The notes under the pieces: generated by a model
Database searches by the model: none
The model's input: only the letters and a program-made list of their open reading frames with translations
What the model was told of the DNA's origin: nothing
NCBI GenBank assembly: GCA_038025085.1
Contig: CM076142.1
Span: 32,642,001-32,706,000 of the forward strand
DNA length: 64,000 nucleotides
Direction of reading: 5' to 3'
Source of the DNA: Tetragonia tetragonoides
Lineage: Eukaryota; Streptophyta; Magnoliopsida; Caryophyllales; Aizoaceae
Program-made: the position numbers and the translations under genes
Shown here: positions 1 through 10,256 of the stretch, piece by piece
Layout: the number at the start of each line of letters is the position of its first letter
Numbering within the stretch: the first letter of the stretch is position 1

Positions 1-109
1 GGCAAAAAAATTAAACTTAAACACGTTTTGGACCGTGACAAAAAAATAAATAAATGAAACACACAGCTTTATCCTCACGCTAGCTTCTTCTCAGATCTAC
101 TTCCTCAAC

Positions 110-114
<5 letters not shown>

Positions 115-190
<76 letters not shown>
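115..190. repeat. CT microsatellite in a leader-like region
   Basis: Nearly pure (CT)n tract just upstream of the first gene-like exons. CT-rich tracts like this are common in plant 5' untranslated regions, which fits the exon-like sequence that follows. Confidence 0.95.
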
Positions 191-192
<2 letters not shown>

Positions 193-455
193 TCCTCCGT
201 CTATCTCTGAGCGCTCTCTCTTCTTCCTCACCACCGCCGAAAACAGCAAGTCAGATCAACACCAGAACACTAGCGAACGAGATCTTCAATCTGAAACCGA
301 GAAATCGGGATGTTCATCCCAAAGAAGGCGTCTTATCTTCTTTCAAATCCGTTTATATGTTTGATTTGTAACTATAACCCTCATTGTTTGTTTAATTTGA
401 ACTCAATTTATCTAATTGGGTTGCTTTCTGTTTGTTCATGAAACCCTAGCTGCGG

Positions 456-716
456 ATGGGCTCTCAAGTCAAAGATTGTGGCTTGGTCAAGAAAGGAAAA
501 TCCAACAACAAGGTAAGTTTAACTAATTTTTGGTGAAATTTCTCAAGTTAGAGATGTTTTCCTTCAAGTTTCACTAAAACTTTGGGTAACTGTTCATTGT
601 TTCAATTTTTGCGAGAAGAGCGAGCGAGAGGCTGAAGACAAGAGAAGCGGCTAAATCGACAAGGTTAATGCAATGGAAGCTCGAAGAAGAAAACGACAAG
701 TGGGATGCTGTATCAG
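456..716 (+). pseudogene. Two exon-like segments of an unidentified plant gene
   Basis: An ATG at 456 opens 19 codons (MGSQVKDCGLVKKGK..., to 512) ending at a GTAAG donor. A second candidate exon at 629-716 (RLKTREAAKSTR, then MQWKLEEENDKWDAVS) follows an AG and ends at a GTATG donor; the two join in phase 0. The inferred peptide is basic, then charged and helix-like; I do not recognise the family. A possible leader intron ends at about 449 (CCCTAG). The acceptor of the second exon lacks a good pyrimidine tract, so that junction is weak. No further exon in frame is clear before 1827. It may be the start of a real gene or a captured fragment (see the CACTA end at 3819). Confidence 0.35.
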
Positions 717-1826
717 GTATGAATTCCTCAAAATTAGTTTTTTTCTTCTAATTTTTTGTTTCTAATTCATAACATTGTTTGTTTAACCCAGTAATGGAGC
801 ATCATTTTCGCTGTTTTAGTTTCATTTCTAGGGTTTTGCCGTCTCCTCTCTCTTATCGGAGCCTTGTTGTTCCATGCGTAAAAAACAATAGGGAGCTTCC
901 ATTGTGTAATGTTCAGTTGGTTTCACTCATCTAATTTCGTTCTAGGGTTCTGCGAGTTAGAGGGTGTTTGGGCGTTTTGTAGCAATTCTATTGTTTTGCA
1001 TCTACAAGCAAGTTCATATGATTTAGGTTCTGCAATTTCAACATGTTTACTGATATAAAGTTAGTGATGTGGTGCCATTTGTTTATTCATGAATTTAAGT
1101 TGATTGTGCTTGAATTTGTCTAATTGTGTGTTTATCTTTGAATAATGTTGTCTCCTTTTGGCCTGCTTGGATGGATGGATAAAATACTTGAATTTCATAT
1201 TGTATTCTGCATTTTCAACTATGTTGTTTTTATGGTTTAAGGCTGAAAACTTAGACGAAATTCAGCACACAAAGTGGGGAAGCAAAGTAAATTAGCTAGA
1301 ATTTGTTTTATGCACTTTGTTATCTGAATTCTGGTTTTTTTTGGATTGTTATACTGCCTGACATCAGATCGGATTTTGGCCTATTTAAGCTTCTTTCTTG
1401 CTGGTGTATAGTTTGGAATAATATGAGAAGTCAGGGAAAGAAGTTAGAGTGAGAAGCCACCCTTGCTAATAGAAGCCATGTGGAAGTTATTCCTGCTTCT
1501 GTTATAATACATGCTGAACTCTCATGTTCATGTTTTGTTTTTTTTACCATAGACTTAGTTGCTTATTGGTGCTCGAGTAAGGGAAAGGTATGGATATGCC
1601 ATTAATCTTCTTCCGAATGGGTAGAATCTGTGAGTGTTCATGATATTATATTGTCATTCATGTTTTTCTAATTTGTGCAGAATCTGTCATTCATGTTTGT
1701 TTGTTGGTTCTGTGGAGCCATTGCTACTCAAAAATAAGGTCTATCATAAATGTTCCTTTTCCTTGTTACAACCTGCAAATATATGCCAAATTAAGATATG
1801 TGCTGATTGTTAAATGCTTATTATAG
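717..1826. other. AT-rich intron-like sequence, nothing identified
   Basis: T-rich, intron-like composition with no ORF or repeat that I can assign. It separates the first exon-like segments from the purple acid phosphatase exons. Confidence 0.5.
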
Positions 1827-2201
1827 GTTGATTTGGTCATGTTTGGGCATGTGCACAACTATGAGAGGACTTGTGCTATTTATCAAGGGCAATGCAAGGG
1901 CAAAGCTGTGAAGGATCAGAACGGGATCGACACTTATGATAACACTAACTATAATGCTCCTGTTCAAGCTGTTATTGGAATGGCAGGCTTCAGTTTGGAT
2001 GAATTCTCACCCACTGTAAGAACACAACAACCTTGTTACGCAACACGATTAGTAGAAGCAGACAACACTCACAAGGTTATTATCCTGAAAACCATATAAC
2101 TCTTTCTGTGCTCTGTGCAGGCCCCAGACTGGAGTTTATCAAGGATCCATGAGTTTGGATATACAAGAATACATGCAACAAGGAACAAACTGAAACTAGA
2201 G
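1827..2201 (+). pseudogene. Purple acid phosphatase fragment (two exons)
   Basis: Two exons with GT-AG borders: 1827-2015 (63 codons) and 2121-2201 (27 codons), joined in phase 0. The first holds the family metal-ligand block FGHVHNYERTC followed by NGIDTYDN and the conserved AVIGMAGFSL. The second has WSLSRIHEFGYTRIHAT, matching the C-terminal region of plant PAP27/PAP1-type purple acid phosphatases, secreted binuclear metal phosphoesterases. The N-terminal domain, the upstream metal-ligand motifs and the usual final exon (EFVN...VEDSF type) are all missing, so this cannot encode an active enzyme. The next possible exon (3105-3218) is unrelated to the family. Retained splice borders point to a genomic gene fragment, not a retrocopy. 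Confidence 0.85.
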
Positions 2202-2333
2202 GTTACTTCATTAATTCTTTCTATTGTTATCTCTTTTTGTTGAATTAGCTAGTAGTGTAAAGAGTTTATTGAAATCTGCCGTGCGTTTGTTATCACTTTG
2301 GTGGATATATATCTTCGTTGTCTTTTGTAAGAT

Positions 2334-2880
2334 TATTGCTCCCTATTTCTGTGGGCTTTTTTTTTTGGGTCTACGACTCTTGTCCTGTGCTCAAAGTTGC
2401 CCAAATTTGGCCTGTGGGTTTGGTTTGGTTTGGTTTCAGTTGTGTTATGTGGATTTGTTTTGGTTTAGTTGTGCCCTGTGAGCTTATTGCTTCCTATGTT
2501 TCTTTTTTTTTTTTTGGTTCTAAGACTCTTGTCCTGTGCTCAAAGTTGTCTAAATTTGCAAATTGGGATTGTTTGTTTTGTTTGGAATCAGTTGTGTTCT
2601 GTGAGTTTGGCTTGGTTTTGTTGTGTTCTGTGAGCCTATTGTCTCTCTTTTTTCTTTTTGGGTCTATGACTCTTGTCTTGTGCTCAAAGTTGTCGAAATT
2701 TGCAAATTCGGCATGTCAGTTTGGTTTGGTTTCAGTTGTGTTCTGTGGGTTTGGTTTTGTTTTGTTGTGTTCTAGTGAGCTTATTGCTCCCTGTTTTTTT
2801 TTTGGGGGGGGGTCTACGACTCTAGTTCTGTGCTCAAAGTTATCAAATTTTGCACTTGGCCTGTGGGTTTGCTTTGGTTA
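2334..2880 (+). repeat. Tandem repeat, about 147 bp x 4 (last copy partial)
   Basis: Copies begin near 2334, 2480, 2636 and 2780. Each has TTATTGCTCCCT or a variant, a poly-T run, GGGTCTACGACTCTTGTCC, GTGCTCAAAGTTG and a TTTGGTTT-rich end. The array sits in what would be the last intron of the phosphatase-fragment region. Confidence 0.85.
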
Positions 2881-3104
2881 GTTTCAGTTCTCATGATAAT
2901 CTCTTTGCTAAGCTTATGAGGTTGTGGATGCTTGGGAGAAATGAAGAGTGTATTGTGTGCATATTTTTGTTTTACCTGCAAAGTAGAATCAGGCTTTTGT
3001 GTAGAATCAGGCTTTGGTGTTGATTCAAACAAATGTTTGCATTCTGTTTTTGTTATTTTTGTATTATAAATATCTTACCATTATTTTTTACATGGGACTC
3101 ACAG

Positions 3105-3218
3105 GCTTCTCGAAACATTTCAAGTCGTGGAAATGGAAGTCAAGATGACAGTTCTAGCCGAAGGTCAAGAAGCTCTACTCGAGTTCATGAAGATCAATTG
3201 CTCAACATTGAAGCCTAA
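3105..3218 (+). pseudogene. Unidentified terminal exon, Ser/Arg-rich
   Basis: Follows an acceptor (GGACTCACAG) and runs 37 codons to a TAA: ASRNISSRGNGSQDDSSSRR..., ending in EDQLLNIEA. The phase (0) would allow splicing from the phosphatase exon at 2201, but the peptide does not resemble a phosphatase C-terminus. Low-complexity Ser/Arg composition gives no functional clue. It may be the 3' end of another captured gene. Confidence 0.35.
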
Positions 3219-3480
3219 GAAGATTAATTGCTCTGTCTTCAGCTTGTTGTCTTAGTTTACGTTTCTTTAGTTGTTTTCTATTGAATACTGTCATGACTTA
3301 ATTTTTTTTAGTACTTGTTTTCCAAACGCTGACAAGATGACGTTTTTTTATTGACATAATAGAGATTTTTATATGCATTTATGGTGTCTTGATCAAACAA
3401 CCATATATATACACATTACGGACTTACGGTAGCTACGTGTACTACCGTAATGTTAAATTATTTTTTCCGTTTTATTTTTG
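3219..3480. other. 3'-flank-like sequence with an imperfect palindrome
   Basis: AT-rich sequence after the last exon-like segment. At about 3414-3455 there is an imperfect palindrome with arms ACATTACGG... and ...CTACCGTAATGT. Nothing else recognisable. Confidence 0.4.
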
Positions 3481-3819
3481 AATATAATTTGTCACAACTC
3501 CTCCCAAAAAAAACTCACGGTGAAAAGCGTGGCAAAGTCTTCCCGGAAAATTATTTTACCGCTCAAAACCATTATAATATATTTCCCACTTAAAATTGCA
3601 GGAAAGATTTCTGCACATATTATTACGCTGGTAAGCGTGGCAAACTTGAATGTATCCGCGGAAAAAACCGTGGAAACAAGCGTGGCAAAAAAGCGTGGTA
3701 AAAATTCCACCCAGTTTTTTGCCACGCTTTTTCCAACCGTGGCAAAATGTTTTTGCCACGCTTAGTAGCGTGGAAAGGCCCGCATTTCACCGTGGAGAAC
3801 AGCCATTCTTGTTGTAGTG
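3480..3819 (-). mobile_element. CACTA (En/Spm-like) terminus with subterminal repeats
   Basis: Read on the minus strand from 3819 the sequence starts CACTACAACAAGAATGG, the canonical CACTA terminus. The next about 300 bp carry roughly eight copies of a subterminal motif AGCGTGGCAAA in both orientations. Subterminal arrays like this are the transposase-binding regions of the superfamily. The opposite end is not in the window or is lost, so everything from position 1 may lie inside this element. It abuts the 3' remnant of a gypsy element at 3820. Confidence 0.8.
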
Positions 3820-6693
3820 TAGCTTCACTTTGGTGGTGATCCTAAGTTTCGAGGACGAAACTTCTTTTAAGGGGGTAAGGAAGTAATACCCTGTAATTTT
3901 TATTCATTTTAGAATAATAATTACTTAAAAAGAAAATGCAAATTCGTTTTTAAAATAATTAATTGGGCTCTTAAATGTTTTGAGTACCTAATTAATATTG
4001 GGTTTTGGTTTTGGACCTAATTAAATTATAATTGGGCCAAATAAATAAAAAGGAATTGTGGGCTATAATTTCGGTAAATGGCCGAAATTATGGGAAGGAA
4101 TTTGGGCCAATATTTTCGGCTAAGTGGCCGAAAATAACGCACAAAAATTCAGATTTTTATTTTCAAAAATTGCTTCCTAAATATTTGGTAAGTGGAGGGA
4201 ATTAAGGAGAGTTTTTAGGAAGGAAGCAGTTTAGTAAAGAAGGAGTAGATTTGGGGGTTCCTAAATATACTCAACTTCCTCACATAACTGATTCTTTACC
4301 AAACAAAAAAAAAAAGAAACGTCTCTCTCTCTCTCCCTACACACGGCCGAATTCCAGAGCAAAAAGAAGGAGAAAAGTTCATCACTTTTCACAGTCCATC
4401 ATGCTCAATTTTAACTCCTTGAATTTTCAAGTAAGTATGCTAAATTGATTTTCTTTGATTATTAAAAGCTTTTTGATTCAATTCAAGTATGTTTTCATGA
4501 ACCCTAGTTTTGTATGATAAACCCTAATTTAAGTTTTATCTAGGGTTTGTTAGATTCTATTTAATTTGCATGATAGAATCATGATTAGGGTTTTGGTTGT
4601 GGTTTTTTATTGAATTGAATCAAGTTTGAATGAAAAAGGTTAGATCTTTGTAATCTAATTAAATCTGAAAACTTATTTTATGGATTTGATTAGATTAGGG
4701 TTGTTAAATTTAATTAACAAAAAAAAAAAAAGAGCGGCTGTCGCCGGCGGGTCAACCACCAGCGGGTCTGCTGGTGGTGGGGCCCGCTGGTGGTGGTGAT
4801 GATGTTGGTGTTGGTTTGGGTGTTGACTTGCTTTGACTAGTTGACTTGTTTAGGGTTTTGGAAAGTTTCCTATTTTGTTTATGCAAATTCGTTTTTGGAA
4901 ACCTTGAGCATGCATGAGTAACTAAAAATTCCAGCAACTTAATTAATTAAATTAAGGGCATTAAATCATCTTTAAAGTTTAATAAAGTGGTTTAGAAGTC
5001 AAGGTATTGACTATTGTTACATTGTGGATTTGTTAGGACCCGTTGACCGCGCTTGAACGTAAGGAGCTTACGTTTATTGTTTGTGTGATTGCCTATTGTG
5101 AAAGGTAATTCATGTCTTCATGAATTATGAAATTCCTTTGTCGTAATTCATGTCTCTATGAATTATGTAGTCTCTTTGTCATAATTCATATTGCTTGGGA
5201 ATTTGTGTTCATTTGTCTAGTATTGAATTAGGTGTGTGAATTCATATTTGGACTTGTGAATATTTGAGAAGGAATAATTGATGTTTATTTCCTTGTGATG
5301 ATTCGTATAGAATTATATAATAGTGAATGCATGTATAATTTTGGAAATTCACTTGTGTAGCATTGTCTACTTGGTTAATATTCATGTGAGGAGATGCATG
5401 TTTATTTGTTGGTTATTGAACGAAATTATGTTAATAATTGTTCAATCGGATATAGCTCGGAATTGCTATTTTTGAATCATGTTAGTAAGAATGTGGATTC
5501 ATGTTAGAAGCATGTTACCTCAATAAGTTAATATGAACTTTAACTATTGATTAGGTGGTTTTGAATTAAGGCCTAGATGCCCTTTCATGTAATATGCCAT
5601 CGGAAATTGGTAACCATATTGTGTTACTTGAGTGCCAAGATTATGTGTATTACTTGTGATGTGATCACCATATTAAATTGAATTGAGAGTTAAGACTTTT
5701 TTGTGTGAGAGATCCACCAAAGGATGCGAATGGGAATTTGTCACTTGTAGCGTTGAGTGGTTCCATTGGTTATGGCTTCAATGTTTTGGAAATCTTGTAT
5801 CCATACTGAGTAATTGGGCGAGTAGTTCTCCGGAACAGTTCTTCTTGTAAACCTAAGGGTTGAGAGAGGGTATGCATACTTAGGAACATCTAGAAGTACT
5901 TCGGGAGTCATCTATACTCCGGGACGGTTGATCCCTCTTTTGCCACTGTGCACGGGACTAAGATCCTATTAAATCGACTGCGGTTGGTTTGACAATTCAT
6001 GCAATTCTCTTCTCTTTAATGAACTTAGCTAATGGATAATAATAAATACTGAAATTTATTATTTGGTGATTATTTGTGTCTTTATTTTTAAAGCATGTTG
6101 TCTTTATCCTTAAAGCATGACTAGTTTATTTGATTAAGCATGAGAACTTAATATTGGAGATTGAGATGGATTATGTGGTTATGAATTACTCAGCATTGCT
6201 AATTAGTTGTTTTTCTTTTTACTTGTGTTTGTTGTCCATTTCTCTTCAATGGTGGGCCTATGATGAACCTATATGGAATTTGTCTATATGAGGGAGTAGA
6301 TTGACAGGAATTATAGCTCCAGGAGTAGAGCTAGAGAAGAAGCGTACCAAGAAGATAGTATATCTTCTAAAAATATTTATTTATTGTTTAGTTTGGAACA
6401 TTGGTATTATTGGGATTTTATTATTGTAACGAGATTAATTATCTTGCATGAGAATTAATAAGCTTAATACTTCTATTTCATTTGGATTAACTGTTTTTAA
6501 GTCAGTTGAAAGATAGTTAATATTTAATTATCTAGTATGTTGGATTGAGGTTTCTAGCACTTGTTCTTCTTTCTAGCCTTGTATTTGATTTGAACATTAA
6601 ATACGGCGGTAACGCTTCGGATTTCCAGAGTTTTTTCGCAGCAACTCGTGATTTTAAATGGTTTTAAATTAGACGGAAATTCGGGGTGTTATA
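3820..6693 (+). mobile_element. Ty3/gypsy 3' end: polypurine tract plus about 2.8 kb LTR
   Basis: 3845-3883 reads TTTCGAGGACGAAACTTC then TTTTAAGGGGGTAAGG, the end of the internal region plus polypurine tract typical of Tekay/Del-like plant gypsy elements. The LTR starts at about 3884 (TAATACCCTG) and ends at about 6693 (TTCGGGGTGTTATA). No coding region remains; the internal part is cut off by the CACTA terminus at 3819. The right end abuts the FAR1-like relic, which breaks off exactly there. The context resembles that of the nested gypsy element at 40875-46172, whose LTR is also about 3 kb. Confidence 0.75.
4740..4800. repeat. GC-rich palindromic CGCTGGTGGTGG patch in the LTR
   Basis: A short GC-rich patch inside the AT-rich LTR: CCGGCGGGTCAACCACCAGC followed by GGGTCTGCTGGTGGTGGGGC. 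CCACCAGCGGG and CTGCTGGTGG can pair as a hairpin. Function unknown. Confidence 0.5.
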
Positions 6694-9013
6694 CCAATAA
6701 AAGGTACAGAGGGCATATTGTACTTATTCACTAAATAAGTCTTGTCAAAACTAATCACATCGTTAAACTCTTTGTAAGCACCAACACTTCTAGGATCAAT
6801 CCAAAACACATTTCTCAAACAACCTTTCTCATCACTATCAATCTCATATATAAATCCATATTTAAACTTTTAATTTGCATTTTCTGGAACATTTTAAATG
6901 GAGCATTTGCATCACCAGATCTCAATCTCTTCCTATCCAAATGGTTACGAGTATCCCTAGAAGTACAAGGCATTTGTTGAGGTCCACCCAGTTGACATGC
7001 TAAAGAACTCACGCATTGACTAATAGGAGTCCCAACGCTCCTCCATATGCTCCAACCTACTGCTCACTTCTTTAACGCTCCTAAATTGTTTTATTAATCC
7101 CCGAATTACCAAATTCATCTTTTAAATGAACACTATTGGACAACTGTCCTATTAAAAACAGTTGGGTCAATATGGTATTTTAGAATTAACTTTTGTGCAG
7201 ATTCCCCCAAAAAATCGGGTTCAGGGAGAATCTTGTATAATTTCCCAACCTTTTCTTATTATCTCTTTAATTTCCTTTTTCATTTTCTTTATTTATTCTT
7301 TTTCCTTCTCCCTCTCTCTCTTTACAATTTTTTCACCGATGCCCCCGCTGCAACAACCACATTGATCCTCCCACCATGGCCGAGCAGAAACAAATCATTA
7401 GCACAAAATTTGGGCGAAATTTTCCATTCGAAGGTTGTAGCTTGCTCGAAGTTACAAATTGATTTTGGGTTTTCGAATTTGGGTTCGCACGAACTCAAAT
7501 TGCGTGTTTAATAGTTCTGGGCATTTGTTCGAAAGCTTCTGAATGAGATTCTATGTTCAAGTTCCTGGGCATAATGACTTTGATCATGACTGTGTTGATT
7601 GTTTGATGACTTGATTAGGGTGTATTCTTTTTTTCTTTTCTTTTTTTTTAAGGTTGAAGTTTTGATTTTACTGTCTTTAATTGAAAAAATGGTTTTTGAG
7701 TGGAAGTGTGTTTGAGTTCATAGGTGAAATGAGTTGTTAGTGCTTGTGAGTTGCTAGGAAGAATAAATTTGGTGCCTGATAGAGTAATCTAACTTTTTAT
7801 GAATTGCTTCTGAAAGTTGTATAGATTGCAAATTAGTAACAATTGTAATGGGTGATGAGTTTCTTGATTTTGTGGTTCAAGACTTAGAGTTTGATAGTTT
7901 AATGACTTTGATAATGGTGAATTTCATGATATCTTGACTTGGGCGACCATGTATGGCAGTTCATGGGAATGAGAATGGAGAGAGAGAGAGAGAGAGAGAG
8001 AATTGGAAAGAAATTGGAAAGAGAGAGGGAGAAAAGGAAAAAGAAAAGAAATAGTAAAAAGGAGAAATGAAATGAAGAAGAAATAAGAAAATGTGAGAAA
8101 ATCAGGGAACAAAACAAAGAAATGTAACAAAATCGGCCAAAAAATATTTTTTTAGTCAAGATTCCCCAAGAATCCGGTTTCAGGGGGGAATCTGCACAAA
8201 TTTTTATTTTCTAAGGCTATATTGACCCACTTAATTTTAGTAGGACCAAATTGTCCACTGGTGTTCATTTAAAGGACCAATTTGGTAATTCGGGGTTTTA
8301 TTAATCTAGATTTACTCGGACATATTTCATGATTGTGAATCAACTTCAAACTCGCAAGCTTCCAACGCCCACATGGCTGCCTACTTATACCAGCCCTTAC
8401 CTTACAATCATCCTAGTTGTTGCCTTCCTCCTTTCAAGAGGAGGTTTCCTAACAACCCTCTTACCAGCTCTATGACATGCAAACAATCGGGACTTCAATT
8501 CACCTTGCTTGTCTTTGTTATGGGAAAATTTTATAAAAACAAATCCTTGGCTCTTCCCATATTCTTGCAAATTACCTAATGCTTCCACAACTGAACCATA
8601 AGTCCATCCAAAGGGGGGTGGTTGAATACCTATTTCAACTCCATCCACAGGAACCTCATCTCCACCCACAGGTACCTCAACTCCACCACAAGAACCTCAA
8701 CTCTCACACCACCTACATCACCTACAAAAACAGGTACCTGTGCATCACCCAAAGGTTTCTCTATATCATCTTCCTCCAAAACAGGTACCTCAACAGAAAC
8801 TCCTATCTCATCTTCATCTCCTACTAAATTCATCACTTCATCATCACTACTATCACTACTACTACTACTGCAACTTTCTGTATCACTTTCAATATCCCCA
8901 TCATTGCTCTCAACCCTTACTCCTACATCAAATTCCTCATTTTCATCACCTCCTTCCACTTCCTCCCATGGAAACAACTCTGACTCATCCATCTTACAAA
9001 TTTCTACATTCAA
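6694..9013 (-). pseudogene. FAR1/FHY3-like (MULE-derived) relic, interrupted and truncated
   Basis: Minus strand. N-terminal acidic region at 9013-8630 (DESELFPWEEVEGGDENEEF). Then, after a frameshift, a FAR1-type DNA-binding region at about 8640-8306 (VVEALGNLQEYGKSQGFVF, KSRLFACHRAGKRVVRKPP, LKLIHNHEICPSKSR). The reading resumes at 7088 with LIKQFRSVKEVSSRLE and continues to the start of the MULE-type transposase domain (FKYGFIYEIDSDEKGCLRNV, then FDKTYLVNKYNMPSVPFIG), which stops at the gypsy LTR at 6694. Family members are transposase-derived transcription factors or Mutator transposases. This copy has frameshifts, stops, a 1.2 kb insertion and no C-terminal half, so it is dead. Whether it was a domesticated gene or a transposon cannot be decided here. 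Confidence 0.8.
7099..8295. mobile_element. Non-autonomous Mutator-like element inside the FAR1-like relic
   Basis: Long terminal inverted repeats start CCCCGAATTACCAAATT at 7099 and, on the minus strand, at 8295. They stay recognisable for roughly 150-250 bp (TTTAAATGAACAC, GGGTCAATAT, GTGCAGATTCCCCC). A perfect 10-bp duplication TTTTATTAAT flanks it (7089-7098 and 8296-8305), in the Mutator size range. Removing it restores continuity of the host reading frame (PSKSR joined to LIKQF). The interior has CT/GA-rich tracts near both ends and no transposase; ORFs here are low complexity. Confidence 0.92.
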
Positions 9014-9720
9014 ATTTTGAATTACATTATTTCTTTTTCAATTTTATGAAAACTACTTTATAGAAATTAAACAACCATATATTAAAAAGATTTACAAAAC
9101 AATATAACTCATTCCATTCAATTTAATTCGCAAATTCATCATATTTTCCATTTCTAATTAACAAAATCACATTCCATTCAATATCATTCGCAAATTCATC
9201 ATAATTTCCATTTCTAATTAATAAAACACTTTACATTCAATATCATTTGCAAATTCATCATAAATTACATTTCTAACCAAAAAAATAATTAACAGTTACA
9301 ATACCTTCCCCTCTTTCGACTAAAGCAACCTTCTTCCACTTCACTTGATTCCGATTTCGACGACTTCCTCATTTCAAATACCCAAAATTATCTTCCAATT
9401 CTAGGGCCAATCACTCTTCCAATTAACTTCCCCAATTCTAGGATTACTCTACAACGGGAATGTTGCGGATCAATTTCACAAACTGCGGCCCAAAATTGCT
9501 CATTTTTTTCACCCAAAAATTTGGGGATCACCATGTCTGTGGGAAATTTTCTCTCACATCAATTTGGGGAAGAAGAAGGTGGAAAATTTTGTCTCAGATC
9601 AATTTGGGAAAGAAGACGGAATAAGGGTTTCGTGAAGCTCGATTTGGGGAAAATATATCCACTCTCTCTCTTCTTTCTGAAATCACCTCACCTTTTATAC
9701 CTCTCATTTTGTTGACTCAC
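9014..9720. other. 5' flank of the FAR1-like relic with a 60-bp tandem repeat
   Basis: 9111-9290 holds three copies of a 60-bp unit (CATTCCATTCAATATCATTC, then GCAAATTCATCATAA, ATTTCTAATTAA). The rest (9300-9720) is AT-rich with a local repeat of AATTTTGTCTCAGATC/CTCACATCAATTTGGG. This would be promoter or leader of the minus-strand relic; no TATA box is obvious. Confidence 0.6.
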
Positions 9721-10084
9721 GTGACCCTTCTTACTACAAGTCACATAATCCTACATGGCACTGTCACATTGGACGAGAATACTTCTAAGGGAGGATTCTC
9801 AGAATACGCGAATCATTAAGCAATAAACATTGGAATTGAAGAGCCCCTAGTCCCTCTTCTCCACCACCACCATACCGCCATTACTGACTGCCATAGCAGT
9901 ACCACACGACGACTCCCACCATCAGGCACCACACTAGCAAATTGAGCCCTCACTTAATTAAGGAATAAACATGAGGATATTGGAATTGAACACACAACTA
10001 ATAGGAGGAACAAGGAAAGAGGTGGAGGAGAAACAAAAAAAGGAAAGGATGAAGAGAGAGATAATGAAAAGAAAAACTTTACAT
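9721..10084. other. Unassigned intergenic sequence
   Basis: No coding or mobile-element signature recognised. A short CACCACCACCAT-type low-complexity stretch lies near 9860. Confidence 0.4.
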
Positions 10085-10256
10085 CTGAATTGGGCGTGAA
10101 TATTACAGGTCTGCGCCTGAATCGAGCGTGAATATTACAGGTCTGCGCCTGAATCGGGCGTGAATATAACAGCTCTGCGTCTGAATCGGGCGTGAATAAC
10201 AACCCTGCGCCTGAATCGAGCGTAACCATCAGTCCATCACAACCCTGCACCTGAAT
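10085..10256. repeat. Minisatellite, 32-bp unit, about five copies
   Basis: The unit is CTGAATCGGGCGTGAATATT followed by ACAGGTCTGCGC. Three near-identical 32-bp copies are followed by a 30-bp and a 40-bp variant and a final CTGAATAG. GC-rich compared with its surroundings. Confidence 0.9.

Noticed and set aside
2224..2881. 187- and 85-codon ORFs over the TG-rich array
   Set aside because: They arise from a low-complexity tandem repeat within an intron-like region and have no domain.
7233..7511. Possible gene captured by the Mutator-like element at 7099-8295
   Set aside because: The short ORFs are CT- and Phe/Leu-rich low complexity; no host protein is recognisable, so Pack-MULE status is not claimed.
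8622..9063. Ser/Thr- and His-rich plus-strand ORFs
   Set aside because: They are antisense to the acidic N-terminus of the FAR1-like relic on the minus strand.
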